Below are positions 8,699 to 18,427 of a stretch of 64,000 nt of DNA, piece by piece. The stretch is from Natrinema salinisoli (GTDB lineage: Archaea; Halobacteriota; Halobacteria; Halobacteriales; Natrialbaceae). The position numbers were made by a program, and so were the translations under genes. Under the pieces are notes generated by a model that saw nothing but the letters and a program-made list of their open reading frames with translations, did not search any database and was not told the DNA's origin. The stretch is from positions 2,356,001 through 2,420,000 of the forward strand of contig NZ_CP084469.1 in NCBI RefSeq assembly GCF_020405205.1, read 5' to 3'. The first letter of the stretch is position 1. The number at the start of each line of letters is the position of its first letter.

Positions 8699-9937
8699 CT
8701 ACTGTTCCTGGGGCGGTGCGAGTTCGTCCAGGTCGACGGACTGTTCGAGCAGGACGTCGGCCTGATCGGCGACGACGCGCTGTTCGCGCATCAGCTGTTT
8801 GAACTTGCTCTGGGGCGAGAGATCGCCGATGAGAACGCCGCCGACGATCTTGCCGTCCTTGAACGCGATGCGTCGCCACTCGGTGTCGCTGTAGCGGCGC
8901 TCGGCGTGTTCGTCGCCGAGGGTCGGATGACCGAAGGAGAGGAAAGGGAAGTCGAAGTGAGTAATGGAGTAGGAAGAGACCCACTGGAACCCTTCGGCTT
9001 CCTCGTCGGCCGCCATGTTGACTGCGGCGACGCGGCCCTGTTCCTTGGCCGAGCCCCACGAGCCGTTCTGGCCCTGTTCGCCGAGCAGGACGTCGTAGAA
9101 CTGGGTGAGATCGCCCGCCGCGTAGACGTCCTCGACGTTCGTCTGCATGTACTCGTCGACGACGATCCCGTTGTCCTGCTCGATACCGGCTCCACGGAGG
9201 AACTCGGTGTTGAAGGTGAGACCGATGGCGGCTCCGACGAAGTCACACTCGTAGCGATCGCCGTTGGGATCGACCGCGGCGGTAACGTGATTATCGTCGT
9301 CGACCTCGAAGTGATCGACGCCGCTGTCGAAGACGGGCTCGACGCCGACCTCCCGCATACCCTCGTGCATGATCTCCGCACCGTCCTTCGAGAGCGCGTA
9401 TCGCCACCATCGGTCGCCACGCATCAGGTAGTCGGCTTCGATACCCTGTGCGCCACAGACGGCCGCGAAGTCGATGCCGAGCAGACCGGCACCGACGATG
9501 ACCCCCTTGTCCGCGCGTTCCGCGTGCTCGCGAATTCCGCGGGCGTCTTCGAACGTCCAGAAGTGGTGAATACCGTCAGCATCGCTGTTGTCGACCGGCA
9601 ACTGTGTCGGCGTCCCGCCGGTCGCGACGAGCAGTTTGTCGTAGGGTATTTCGCCGCTTTCGTGTGTGTGTACGACCTTCCCGTCGGTGTCGACGCTCGT
9701 TACGTAGGTGTTCAGCGAGAGTTCGATATCTCGGTCCGCGTACCAGTCCTCGTCGTGGATCGATATCGGTGCTTCGGGCAGTTTTCCCTTCGCGTGTTCC
9801 TTGATGAGAATCCGATTATACAGTGGCTCCCCCTCATCGGTGATGACGGTAATCTTCGCATCCGGGTCTTCCTCCCGGAGGGTCTCGGCTGCCGAACTAC
9901 CCGAGATCCCGTCACCGATGATGACGTACTGAGTCAT
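8699..9937 (-). CDS. NAD(P)/FAD-dependent oxidoreductase
   Basis: A 412-residue pyridine-nucleotide-disulfide-type reductase. The N-terminal FAD Rossmann fold is YVIIGDGISGSSAAETL. The NAD(P) fold is in the middle (KGVIVGAGLLGIDFAAV). The second FAD motif, with the catalytic-loop Asp, is TNVEDVYAAGDLTQF. The organisation is that of ferredoxin/rubredoxin reductases and of the NirB N-terminal half, so it probably moves electrons between NAD(P)H and a small redox protein. No redox-active CxxxxC pair is seen, which argues against a disulfide reductase. It is monocistronic and its electron acceptor is not encoded nearby. Confidence 0.85.
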   Translation of the reverse strand: MTQYVIIGDGISGSSAAETLREEDPDAKITVITDEGEPLYNRILIKEHAKGKLPEAPISIHDEDWYADRDIELSLNTYVTSVDTDGKVVHTHESGEIPYDKLLVATGGTPTQLPVDNSDADGIHHFWTFEDARGIREHAERADKGVIVGAGLLGIDFAAVCGAQGIEADYLMRGDRWWRYALSKDGAEIMHEGMREVGVEPVFDSGVDHFEVDDDNHVTAAVDPNGDRYECDFVGAAIGLTFNTEFLRGAGIEQDNGIVVDEYMQTNVEDVYAAGDLTQFYDVLLGEQGQNGSWGSAKEQGRVAAVNMAADEEAEGFQWVSSYSITHFDFPFLSFGHPTLGDEHAERRYSDTEWRRIAFKDGKIVGGVLIGDLSPQSKFKQLMREQRVVADQADVLLEQSVDLDELAPPQEQ

Positions 9938-10227
9938 ATCCGGATCGTTCGTAATGCGGGTTAAAGTGGGTTGCTATCTCGTCTATCTTGCCGGACCGGC
10001 TGCTACAGCACAACGATCGTAAACTAAACACCGAATATGTTCATCGATGTGTACTGTATCCGGATATATCGGCACCGTTTCTCGAAAGAGCAACGTTTGC
10101 TTCCATCTCCGACACCGGGTCTCGAGGGCGGGTACCAACCCCATTTCACGGTATATGGGACCGGAAGACGTGCTGACTACCATCGTTGTCCGAACCGTTC
10201 TTCAGTGTCTGCTCCCAAGGCGGAGAC
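9938..10227. other. 290-bp divergent intergenic region
   Basis: This region separates the oxidoreductase (minus) from the DUF6149-like gene (plus). No coding stretch is supported. It presumably carries both promoters; an AT-rich part lies around 10018-10045. Confidence 0.4.
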
Positions 10228-10776
10228 ATGAAACTCCGTCAGAACGCGAAACACTTCGCCTATCGGAAGTCCCTCGAGACGCCGGGCATCCGCTCGGTCG
10301 CCAAGTCGGGACTCGTGCGACTGCACACCAAGATCTTCACCGGCAAGGCCGATCCGGCCCACGCCGACGACCGCAAAGCCCATCTCGACGGGCTCTTCGA
10401 CGCGACGATGGACGCCTACCTGCGGGCGCTTCAGGAAGGCTACTCCGAGGCCGAGGCCCGCGAGATCACGCACATTCAGGCCAACTTCGACTTCTACAAC
10501 CACGGCTGGACCGAGATGATGGAGTTCCCGGCGGACGAACTCGAGGAGCACTACGACCGCTACGGCGAGTTCTTCGACCGCTGGGACGTCACGATCGCCG
10601 ACCCGCTCGGCCAGTTCGCGCCGCCGGAAGGGCTTCCCGAGGCACCCTCGACTCCCGAAAAACTCGAGGATCCCGACCATCCCCACGCGGAGGGCGGCTT
10701 CGCCGACGACGTCTACGTCGAAACGGACGACGGCGAGCTCGTGGTCGGTGGTCGCGAATCGGCCGACTCCGACTGA
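10228..10776 (+). CDS. DUF6149-like haloarchaeal protein
   Basis: A 182-residue soluble protein that I recognise as a conserved haloarchaeal family (I believe DUF6149); function unknown. The basic N-terminus (MKLRQNAKHFAYRKSLETPG) is unusual for this proteome and leads into a helical region with an aromatic/acidic core (FDFYNHGWTEMMEFP). The C-terminus is disordered and acidic. The ATG at 10228 is chosen because it starts exactly at the conserved basic segment; the open frame upstream looks non-coding. Confidence 0.75.
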   Translation: MKLRQNAKHFAYRKSLETPGIRSVAKSGLVRLHTKIFTGKADPAHADDRKAHLDGLFDATMDAYLRALQEGYSEAEAREITHIQANFDFYNHGWTEMMEFPADELEEHYDRYGEFFDRWDVTIADPLGQFAPPEGLPEAPSTPEKLEDPDHPHAEGGFADDVYVETDDGELVVGGRESADSD

Positions 10777-10946
10777 CGAGGGCGGGAGCGATCGTCGACG
10801 TCGCCGTCGTAGAAGGACTGCTCGCTGGCAGCGGTCGGTTCGTCACGGCGGAAGATGCGCTCGAGGCCGTAGCCGACGACTGACGGTCGGTCCCGGAATC
10901 CTCCGAAGCAATACGTGGTGACTCGGTGGGAACGCGGGCGATTTCC

Positions 10947-12290
10947 TCAGATCCAGGGCGGTTTGGCGTACTCCGCCGTCGCCTGCGATTCGGGCCAGAT
11001 GATCTCCTGTACTCCCTCGCCGTCTTCGTTTTCCTGCCACTGCAAGTAGACGACGTCGGGATCGTCACGGTTGTACACGAGGTCATGGGGATAGTCGTGG
11101 TCCCGGCCGTAGAACTCGACTGTTCCGGAACTACCGGTGAAGCTCATGCCCTCGAGGGCCCCGACGAGTTCCTCGGAATCGAGCGTGCCAGTGGTTCTGA
11201 CGGCCTCGGCGAACATGGCGACCGCATCGTACGAGTGATAGCCCGTGTAGACGGGATTCGATCCGTTGAAGGTGTCTTGATATCTCTGCACGAACTGTTG
11301 AGTCTTCTCAGTACGCGTACTCTGTGCCGTCGCGCTGCTCTGAGTGATTCCGTACCGGCAGGCGCCGTTCGTCGCCTCGTAGTACGACGGGAGCTGCATC
11401 GGGACGTGGATCCCGCCGAAGGCGAACGGCCGCGGCTCGGGGGTAACCCAGTCCAGCAGCGCGGCCGTCCCGGTGTGGGCAGTCGTGATAAAGGCCGCAT
11501 CCGCTCCCTGCTCCTCGACTTCGTCGTAAATCGTCGAAAAATCGTCCGTTGCCGGCGGATATCGCCGTTCCACGGCGATATCGATCCCCGTATCAGCGAG
11601 CTGACTCTGGTACACGTTCCACGGTTGTTCGGTCCACTCGTAGTCCTCCGCGAGGACGGCAATAGAGTTCCAGCCCATGTCGGCGGCCATATCGTCCACG
11701 AAGTCCACCTGCATCCGACCGAGGTCGTAGTCGTTGTTCGGCCCCGCACGGAAGTGGTACTTGTAGTCCTCGTACTGCTCTTTCACCAGTCGGCTCGCCG
11801 CCGTCGTCGCCGCGCCGGACGTGAGATGGATCGTCTCCTGTTCGGCGATGTCGTCCATGATGTTCATGAGCGCCTCGCTGGCGAAGACGCCCACCGTGAC
11901 GTCGGCCCCTTCCTCGAGGATGAGCCGCTGGTATTGGCGACGGGCCTCGAGGGGACTCCCGTTCGTGTCCCCGACGACCAGTTCGACATCTCTGCCGTCG
12001 ATTCCGCCCTGTTCATTGAGTTCCTGGACTGCGACCTGCGCCCCGCGTATCATCGACCGGCCGATGAAGTCGCTGGCGGGATCGGGAGCCAGCGCTCCGA
12101 CCGTGATCGGCGGGTCACCGTCGTTGGACCCAACAATCGATCCGGAAGCCCCGAGACAGCCCGCGAACGAAATCGCGGTCGCTCCCCCGACCCCCGTTTT
12201 GAGAATCGCGCGCCGATTCACCGCATTCGGTCGTCCGTCGGAAACCGACGCCGAATTCGGATTCCCGCTATGAGACCCACGTTCAGTCAT
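10947..12290 (-). CDS. branched-chain amino-acid-type ABC substrate-binding lipoprotein (copy 1)
   Basis: A 447-residue extracytoplasmic solute-binding protein of the Leu/Ile/Val (or urea/amide) class. The N-terminus has a twin-arginine motif (NRRAILKTG) followed by a lipobox (SFAGCLG), so it is exported folded and anchored by lipid. The periplasmic-binding fold follows, with the typical GRDVELVVGDTNGSPLEA early segment and an HTGTAALLDW hinge region. It is a close tandem paralogue of the gene at 12697-14037. No permease or ATPase gene is adjacent, so the transporter it serves is not encoded here. The ATG at 12290 gives the signal peptide a normal length. Confidence 0.9.
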   Translation of the reverse strand: MTERGSHSGNPNSASVSDGRPNAVNRRAILKTGVGGATAISFAGCLGASGSIVGSNDGDPPITVGALAPDPASDFIGRSMIRGAQVAVQELNEQGGIDGRDVELVVGDTNGSPLEARRQYQRLILEEGADVTVGVFASEALMNIMDDIAEQETIHLTSGAATTAASRLVKEQYEDYKYHFRAGPNNDYDLGRMQVDFVDDMAADMGWNSIAVLAEDYEWTEQPWNVYQSQLADTGIDIAVERRYPPATDDFSTIYDEVEEQGADAAFITTAHTGTAALLDWVTPEPRPFAFGGIHVPMQLPSYYEATNGACRYGITQSSATAQSTRTEKTQQFVQRYQDTFNGSNPVYTGYHSYDAVAMFAEAVRTTGTLDSEELVGALEGMSFTGSSGTVEFYGRDHDYPHDLVYNRDDPDVVYLQWQENEDGEGVQEIIWPESQATAEYAKPPWI

Positions 12291-12696
12291 TCTATACCGT
12301 ACTCTATGCCTAGACTTCATAACAGTTGTGGGCAGATAACATGGAACAATAGTCGATGAAATACGACATATTCATAGACAAAATTACAAGAAGACCGGAT
12401 GACGATCCGAACACCTCCAGCCGACCGTGTCGCCAAGGTAACACCGACCGGGTACGACCGGCCGCGAACGCTCACCGGCCGGTATGCAAGTGTCGCATTC
12501 GGGACCGCAACGGAGAATCAGTGGGAATTACCGGGCGGCCACATCGGATCGCAGGCGATTCCGGTCGGTAGACCGCAACGCGGTAACAGAAGGGGAAACA
12601 GCAGCTGTTCGTCGATCGACGGTCGATATCTCACCGCAACGAGCGGGCGATTCCGGTCGGAAGAGACCGTCGAAACCGGGCCGTCGGCAAAACGGC
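12291..12696. other. 406-bp spacer between the two substrate-binding genes
   Basis: No gene is supported in this spacer. It contains the promoter of the copy-1 gene (AT-rich around 12310-12390) and the 3' flank of copy 2. I see no repeat shared between the two genes' flanks that would mark the duplication boundary. Confidence 0.4.
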
Positions 12697-14037
12697 CTAC
12701 AACCAGTCCGGAGTCAGATACTCGGCGTCGTCAGCTGCGTGTTTGTCGGGCCAGATGACTTCCTGGACCCCTTCGCCCGCGTCGTTTTCCTGCCACTGGA
12801 AGTATACCGGGTGGACGTGGTCCTCGCCGTAGATGACGTCGTGGGCGTGGTCGTGCTCTCGATCATGGAACTGGATGTTCCCGGTGGTGCCGGTGAACTC
12901 GGTCGCCTCGAGCGGCTCGATCAAGTCCTCGGAGTCGAGGGTCTGCCCGCGCTCGACCGCGTCGGCGAACACGTTGACCGCGTCGAAGGCGATGTACCCG
13001 GTGTAGACCGGGCTGGATCCGCCGTTCTCCTCGCGATACGTCGAGACGAACTCCGACGTTTTGGGCGTCAGATCCGCGGTCGGCGTCGCGCTGGCGTAGC
13101 CGACGGCGTACTCGCAAGCACCGTCGGTCAGTCCGTAATACGACGGGAGCTGCATCGGAACGTGAATGCCTCCGAACTCGAAATTCCGCTCGGCCGGCCC
13201 CCAATCCTGTAGCGCGGCGGTTCCGGTGTGCGCGGTCGAAATGAACGCCGCGTCGGCGTTCGAGTCCTCGACCTCGGTGTAGAGATCGGAGAAGTCGTCG
13301 GTCGCCGGTGGATACCGCTGCCACAGCTCGACGTCGATCTCGGTGTCGGGAAGATTCGCCTGGTAGAACTGCCACAGCCCGTCGGTCCAGGCGTAGTCCT
13401 CGGCGAGGACGGCGATGGAGTCCCAGCCGATATCCGCACCCTTCTCGGTCAGGAAGTCGATCTGTGCCTGCGCGAGGTTCGCACCGTTGACCGGACCGGC
13501 CCGGAAATGATACTTGTAGTCGTCGTAGGACTCCTGGACCATCTGACTCGCCGTCGTCGTCGCCGAGCCGACCGTGAGATGAACCGTCTCCTGTTCGGCA
13601 ATGTCGTCCATCAGCGCCACGAGCGCCTCGCTCGTGGAAACGCCGACGGTGACGTCGGCACCCTCCTCGAGGATGAGCCGCTGATACTGGCGTCGCGCCT
13701 CGAGGGGACTCCCGTTCGTGTCCCCGACGACCAGTTCGACGTCCCGGCCCCGGACGCGGCCGTCCCTCTCGTTGAGCTGGTCGACGGCGAGTTGAGCACC
13801 CCGCACGATCGAGCGACCGGTCGAATTGCTGTCCGGGTTCGGTGCGAGAACGCCGATCGTCACCGGATCGACGTCGTCGCCGTCGACGATCGATCCGGCG
13901 GTTCCGAGACACCCCGCCACCGAGAGACCGGCGGCACTACCCGCGGTGGTTTTGAGTATCTGGCGTCGATCGAGCCCCCGTCGATCGACCGTTGAAGGGG
14001 TTTCGCTGCCGCCGTATCCGTGATCGGCATCGTCCAT
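12697..14037 (-). CDS. branched-chain amino-acid-type ABC substrate-binding lipoprotein (copy 2)
   Basis: A 446-residue paralogue of the downstream copy 1. Several blocks are identical between them, such as GRDVELVVGDTNGSPLEARR and the RLILEEGADVTVGV block. The Tat motif (DRRQILKTT) and lipobox (SVAGCLG) predict a lipid-anchored surface protein. The two proteins differ in the ligand-side region around residues 280-360, so they may bind different ligands. The ATG at 14037 is preferred over an upstream start because it gives a short N-terminal region before the RR motif. Confidence 0.9.
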   Translation of the reverse strand: MDDADHGYGGSETPSTVDRRGLDRRQILKTTAGSAAGLSVAGCLGTAGSIVDGDDVDPVTIGVLAPNPDSNSTGRSIVRGAQLAVDQLNERDGRVRGRDVELVVGDTNGSPLEARRQYQRLILEEGADVTVGVSTSEALVALMDDIAEQETVHLTVGSATTTASQMVQESYDDYKYHFRAGPVNGANLAQAQIDFLTEKGADIGWDSIAVLAEDYAWTDGLWQFYQANLPDTEIDVELWQRYPPATDDFSDLYTEVEDSNADAAFISTAHTGTAALQDWGPAERNFEFGGIHVPMQLPSYYGLTDGACEYAVGYASATPTADLTPKTSEFVSTYREENGGSSPVYTGYIAFDAVNVFADAVERGQTLDSEDLIEPLEATEFTGTTGNIQFHDREHDHAHDVIYGEDHVHPVYFQWQENDAGEGVQEVIWPDKHAADDAEYLTPDWL

Positions 14038-14311
14038 ATTGAGCAATGATTTCGATCTAACTTTCTTAACGGTTGCGAAGAATATCACGGCGGGGTTAAC
14101 ATTCGTAACGAGTATTCTTCAGAGTCCGAAAGTTGTTCATCTACACTGGGACAAGTATAATACAGTCAGATTTACCTGAGAATCACAGATTACGTGATCT
14201 TGTTCGCGAAAATTGCTGTCCGGGCTCAGATACGGCACTCGAAGCCGATTATCAGCCCCGATAACCGAGGATGACAATTTATGTAGCAACGAACTCACGC
14301 GTCTCTTATCC

Positions 14312-17300
14312 ATGGATTTCGTTCGACGATTGGTGCCGACAGCCATCCGACGCAGGTACGCGGTCAAGTTCGGGATCGCGTTGCTCATACTCGGGTTATC
14401 GGTCGGCCTGATCGGATACGGTGCTACGGGGGCAATCTCGAATCAGGTGGAGGATCGCGTTCAGAACGATCACGCGGCTGCAGCGGGCCAGGAAGCCCAG
14501 AGTCTGCAGATGTGGAACGAACAGAACGAACACACGATCGGGACGATCGCCAGATCGGACGTCGTCGCCAGCGACGATCCGGCGGCGATCCAGAACCGCT
14601 TCCTCGACTGGAAGGAACACCTGGACGCTGACACGTTCGATATCTCCTACGTTGACGTCGAGAACGAGACCGTGACGGCGAGCACGAACGAGGAGTTCCG
14701 CGACGCCTCGACCAGCGACCTCGAGAACGTGCCGACCGACGCCTACTCGGGCGCGTCGACGAACGTCCCCTGGGTTTCGGACGCGTACCTCGCGGACGGC
14801 GAATTCGGTCAGGACACGACCGTGATCACCTACGTTCAGCTCTCGCCCGAAAACGAGGACCGAGCGATCGTGTACACGGCCAATCTCGAGGCGTACGCGA
14901 ACCAGCTGCAAGACGACGAGGGCGTCACGACGATGGTCGTCGACGGCGACGACGAGATCATGCTCGACAACGCCGGCTATGGCGGAGAGGGGCATCACGG
15001 CGACGGACATCAGGACGGGAGTGACGGTCACGAGCACACCACGCTCGGCCTCGCCTACGAAGACACTAACGGGCTCCTGCAAGACGCCCGTACCGAAGGC
15101 GCGACCACGCGACAGGTCTCGGCCTCGTCGCTCGCGTTCGGAGACGACCCGTACAACTTCCAGAGCGGCGAGCACGACGACTACGTCGCGAGTTCGGCGC
15201 GCGTCCTGGGTACCGACTGGGTCGTCGTCAGCCACGAACCCTCGAGCCAGGCGCTCGGGTACGTCCAGGGTATCCAGCAGTACGGGATTTACGCGACGAT
15301 CCTCGGCATTCTCATGATCGGCGCGGTCGGTGCCGTCCTCGGTCGAAACACCGCCGTCTCGATCGACCGACTCACCGACAAGGCCAGCCAGATGGAGGAG
15401 GGGAACCTCGACGTCGACCTCGAGACCAAGCGGATCGACAACATCGGCCGGCTCTACGACGGGTTCGACTCGATGCGCGTCGCACTCCGTGAACAGATCG
15501 AAGAGGCCGAAGCCGCCCGCGAGGAGGCCGAACGCGAACGCGAGCGCGTGCAGGAAATCAACGATCACCTCCAGGAGAAGGCCGCCGAGTACTGCGCGGT
15601 CATGGGCGACGCCGCGGACGGCGACCTCACCGCCCGCGCGAACGTCGAGAGCGACAACGAGCAGATGCAACAGATCGGCGAGGACTTCAACGAGATGCTC
15701 GACGAGATCGAGCAGACCATCGCCGAACTCAACCGGTTCGCGACCGACGTCGCGACCGCCTCCGAGCAGGTGACCGCCTCGAGCGAGGAGGTCCGATCTG
15801 CCTCGCAGCAGGTCACGGAGTCGATTCAGGAGATTTCCGACGGCGCGGACCGACAGAACGAGTCGCTCCAGTCGGTCAACCAGGAGATGAGCGGGCTCTC
15901 GACGACGACGGAAGAGATCGCCGCGTCCTCGAACGAGGTTGCCGACATCGCCGAACGGACCGTCGATACCGGGAAGGAAGGGCAGGAAGCAGCCCAGGCG
16001 GCGATCACCGCGATGGACGAGATCGAAGACGAAGCCGGCGACGCCGTCACCGAGATGCGCCGGCTCGAAGAGGAGGTCCAGCAGATCGACGAACTGATCA
16101 ACACGATTTCCGAGATCGCCCGCCAGACCAACATGCTGGCGCTGAACGCCAACATCGAGGCCTCCCGCTCCGCGGGCGGCAGTGAGGACGAAGGGTTCTC
16201 CGTCGTCGCGAAGGAGGTCAAGGCGCTCTCCGAGGACGTCGCCGACGCAGCCGACGAGGCCGAAGACCGGCTCGAGGCGATCCGCGAACGAACCGAGCAG
16301 TCCGCCGCCGAGGTCGAGGGAACGAGTACCGACATCGAGAACGCGAGCGAGCAGGTCCAGGACGCGGTGAACGCACTCGAGCAGATCGCCGAACTCGCCC
16401 AGGAGACGAACGTGGGCGTCCAGGAGATCTCCGCGGCGACCGAAGAGCAGGCGGCCTCCACGCAGGAGGTCGTCGCGATGGTCGACGACGCGGCGACGAT
16501 CTCCGAGGAGACGACCTCGGAAGCCGAGAACGTCGCCGCCGCCGCCGAAGAGCAGACCACCGCGCTGACCGAGGTCACGAAGTCCGCCTCGAGCCTCTCC
16601 GAACAGGCGTCACAGCTGTCGGAGGCGCTCGACCGGTTCGACACCGACATCGACCAGGCGGACATCCAGCTCGAGGAGACGTTCGACGCGGACGTGGAGG
16701 CGACCGGGTCACAGTTCGAAATCGATTCGGACGCCGACGCGGCCGATCAGGATGGCGGAATCACCTTCGACGCGGACGCCGACACCGATCAGGATGACTC
16801 GGCGGACACGCTCACGTTCGAGGATGAACCGGACGATGACGCGCTCGAAGGCGAGGATAGTTCGGCCGCGGATACCGCCGTCGAAAGCCAACCGGCCGGT
16901 GATTCGGTGACCGACAGTCAGGACGACGAGATCGGTGCGGAAGAGATCCTCGGCATCGAGGAAAGCGAGGACGACGCTTCCGGTGCGGCAGCGTCGATCG
17001 AGGACGCCGAAACCGACACGACCGACGTGATCGCGGAGGCCGAGGAAACCGACGACTCGGCGGCCCAACCGCTCGGACCGGTCGACGACGGGAACGAAGC
17101 CGACACGGACGACGAACCGGCCGCTCAACCGCTCGGGCCGGTCGGCGACGAGGACGAAGCCGACGCGGACGACGACTCGGCCGCCGAGCCGCTCGGGCCG
17201 GTCGATGGCGACGAAGACGGCACTGACGATGCGGACGACGAACCGGCCGCTCAACCGCTCGGACCGGTCGACGACGAGGACGAAGCCGACGTGGATGACG

Positions 17301-17413
17301 ATGGAACCGACAGCGATGACGACGACGGAACCGCCAGTGACGACGGGACCGACAGCGACGACGGGACCGACAGCGACGACGTGTTCACGTTCGGAACGAC
17401 GAACGACGAGTAG
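14312..17413 (+). CDS. haloarchaeal transducer (methyl-accepting chemotaxis protein)
   Basis: A 1,033-residue membrane transducer. TM1 is at about 17-42 and an extracytoplasmic sensor domain at about 43-320. TM2 (YATILGILMIGAVGAV) is at about 325-345, then a HAMP domain and a second HAMP-like segment (about 430-480). The long signalling coiled coil has the hairpin tip EIARQTNMLALNANIEAS from residue 601. It should bind CheW/CheA and steer the archaellum. Two features are odd. A His-rich loop in the sensor (about 224-244, six His in 21 residues) may bind metal. An acidic tail of about 250 residues ends in tandem repeats. The ATG at 14312 precedes the basic pre-TM segment. Confidence 0.93.
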   Translation: MDFVRRLVPTAIRRRYAVKFGIALLILGLSVGLIGYGATGAISNQVEDRVQNDHAAAAGQEAQSLQMWNEQNEHTIGTIARSDVVASDDPAAIQNRFLDWKEHLDADTFDISYVDVENETVTASTNEEFRDASTSDLENVPTDAYSGASTNVPWVSDAYLADGEFGQDTTVITYVQLSPENEDRAIVYTANLEAYANQLQDDEGVTTMVVDGDDEIMLDNAGYGGEGHHGDGHQDGSDGHEHTTLGLAYEDTNGLLQDARTEGATTRQVSASSLAFGDDPYNFQSGEHDDYVASSARVLGTDWVVVSHEPSSQALGYVQGIQQYGIYATILGILMIGAVGAVLGRNTAVSIDRLTDKASQMEEGNLDVDLETKRIDNIGRLYDGFDSMRVALREQIEEAEAAREEAERERERVQEINDHLQEKAAEYCAVMGDAADGDLTARANVESDNEQMQQIGEDFNEMLDEIEQTIAELNRFATDVATASEQVTASSEEVRSASQQVTESIQEISDGADRQNESLQSVNQEMSGLSTTTEEIAASSNEVADIAERTVDTGKEGQEAAQAAITAMDEIEDEAGDAVTEMRRLEEEVQQIDELINTISEIARQTNMLALNANIEASRSAGGSEDEGFSVVAKEVKALSEDVADAADEAEDRLEAIRERTEQSAAEVEGTSTDIENASEQVQDAVNALEQIAELAQETNVGVQEISAATEEQAASTQEVVAMVDDAATISEETTSEAENVAAAAEEQTTALTEVTKSASSLSEQASQLSEALDRFDTDIDQADIQLEETFDADVEATGSQFEIDSDADAADQDGGITFDADADTDQDDSADTLTFEDEPDDDALEGEDSSAADTAVESQPAGDSVTDSQDDEIGAEEILGIEESEDDASGAAASIEDAETDTTDVIAEAEETDDSAAQPLGPVDDGNEADTDDEPAAQPLGPVGDEDEADADDDSAAEPLGPVDGDEDGTDDADDEPAAQPLGPVDDEDEADVDDDGTDSDDDDGTASDDGTDSDDGTDSDDVFTFGTTNDE
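17051..17390 (+). repeat. tandem repeats encoding the acidic tail of the transducer
   Basis: In-frame direct repeats start at 17051, 17111, 17171 and 17237, with periods of 60, 60 and 66 bp. Each encodes a unit of the form 'D-D-S/E-(P/A)-A-x-PLGPV' followed by an Asp/Glu-rich spacer. After the fourth unit the sequence becomes shorter 'DGTDSD'-type repeats to about 17390. Confidence 0.9.
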
Positions 17414-17544
17414 CTGGACCGGCGATTCCAGGGAGACTGCCCGCTGTCGGTTCTGATCGCGTCGGACCGGCGACGGCCGTTCCCTGTGCGATATCGTCGG
17501 TGTCGTTCGCTACCTTTTTGCCTGCCGTCTGGGAAGGATTTGGC

Positions 17545-18423
17545 ATGCTTACCGTGCGGGCACCTGCGACGAGTGCGAACCTCGGGAGTGGCTTCGACGT
17601 CTTCGGCCTCGCTCTCGGAACGCCCGCCGACGTCGTCCGGGTCGAACGCGCCCCGGAGACGACGATTACGGTGACCGGCGCTGGCAGCGAGTACATCCCG
17701 GAAGACCCGAAGAAGAACACCGTCGGCGCGGTCGCGGAGGCGCTCGACGCCCCGGCACGCATCCGGATCGACAAGGGCGTGCGGCCGTCCTCGGGACTGG
17801 GATCCTCGGCCGCGAGCGCGGCCGCCGCCGCCGTCGCACTGAACGCCCTCTACGACCGCGGCCGCTCCCGCGAGGAACTCGTCCCCGTCGCCGCGGAGGG
17901 CGAGGCGCTCGTCTCCGGAGAAGCACACGCGGACAACGTCGCGCCTTCCCTCCTCGGCGGCTTCACCGTCGTCACCGACGACAACGTCACGCAGGTCGAC
18001 GCGTCGGTTCCCGTCGTCGCCTGTCTCCCTGAGATCTCCGTGTCGACGCGCGACGCACGCGGCATCGTCCCCGACTCGGCCACCATGGACGAAGTCGTCT
18101 CTACGGTTGGCAACGCAGCAACGCTAACCGTGGGCATGACGCGAGACGATCCCGAACTCGTCGGCAAAGGGATGACCGACGAGATCGTCACGCCCGAGCG
18201 AACCAAGCTCATCGACGGCTACGAGGGCGTTCGCGAGGCCGCCCTCGAGGCGGGCGCGACGGGCGTGACGGTCAGCGGTGCCGGGCCGGGGATCCTCGCG
18301 GTTTGTCACCGGCGTGACCGGCGAGCGATCGCCTCGGCCATGGTCGACGCATTCGACGCGGTCGGCGTCGAGAGTCGGGCGTATCAGACCGCTATCGGGC
18401 AGGGCGCGACGCTGTATCGCTGA
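17545..18423 (+). CDS. thrB: homoserine kinase
   Basis: A 292-residue GHMP-family kinase that phosphorylates homoserine in threonine synthesis. The N-terminus VRAPATSANLGSGFDVFG and the ATP-binding GHMP motif VRPSSGLGSSAASAAAAAV are characteristic of ThrB. The C-terminal motif VSGAGPGILAV completes the fold. Length fits the family. The ATG at 17545 (MLTVRAPATS) is the only start compatible with it. A small membrane-protein gene starts 5 bp after the stop and is probably co-transcribed. Confidence 0.95.
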   Translation: MLTVRAPATSANLGSGFDVFGLALGTPADVVRVERAPETTITVTGAGSEYIPEDPKKNTVGAVAEALDAPARIRIDKGVRPSSGLGSSAASAAAAAVALNALYDRGRSREELVPVAAEGEALVSGEAHADNVAPSLLGGFTVVTDDNVTQVDASVPVVACLPEISVSTRDARGIVPDSATMDEVVSTVGNAATLTVGMTRDDPELVGKGMTDEIVTPERTKLIDGYEGVREAALEAGATGVTVSGAGPGILAVCHRRDRRAIASAMVDAFDAVGVESRAYQTAIGQGATLYR

Positions 18424-18427
18424 GTCC

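Noticed and set aside
8906-9964. Long plus-strand open frame opposite the FAD oxidoreductase
   Set aside because: The opposite strand encodes a clear flavoprotein with all motifs; the plus frame shows only antisense-type Val/Asp/Arg composition.
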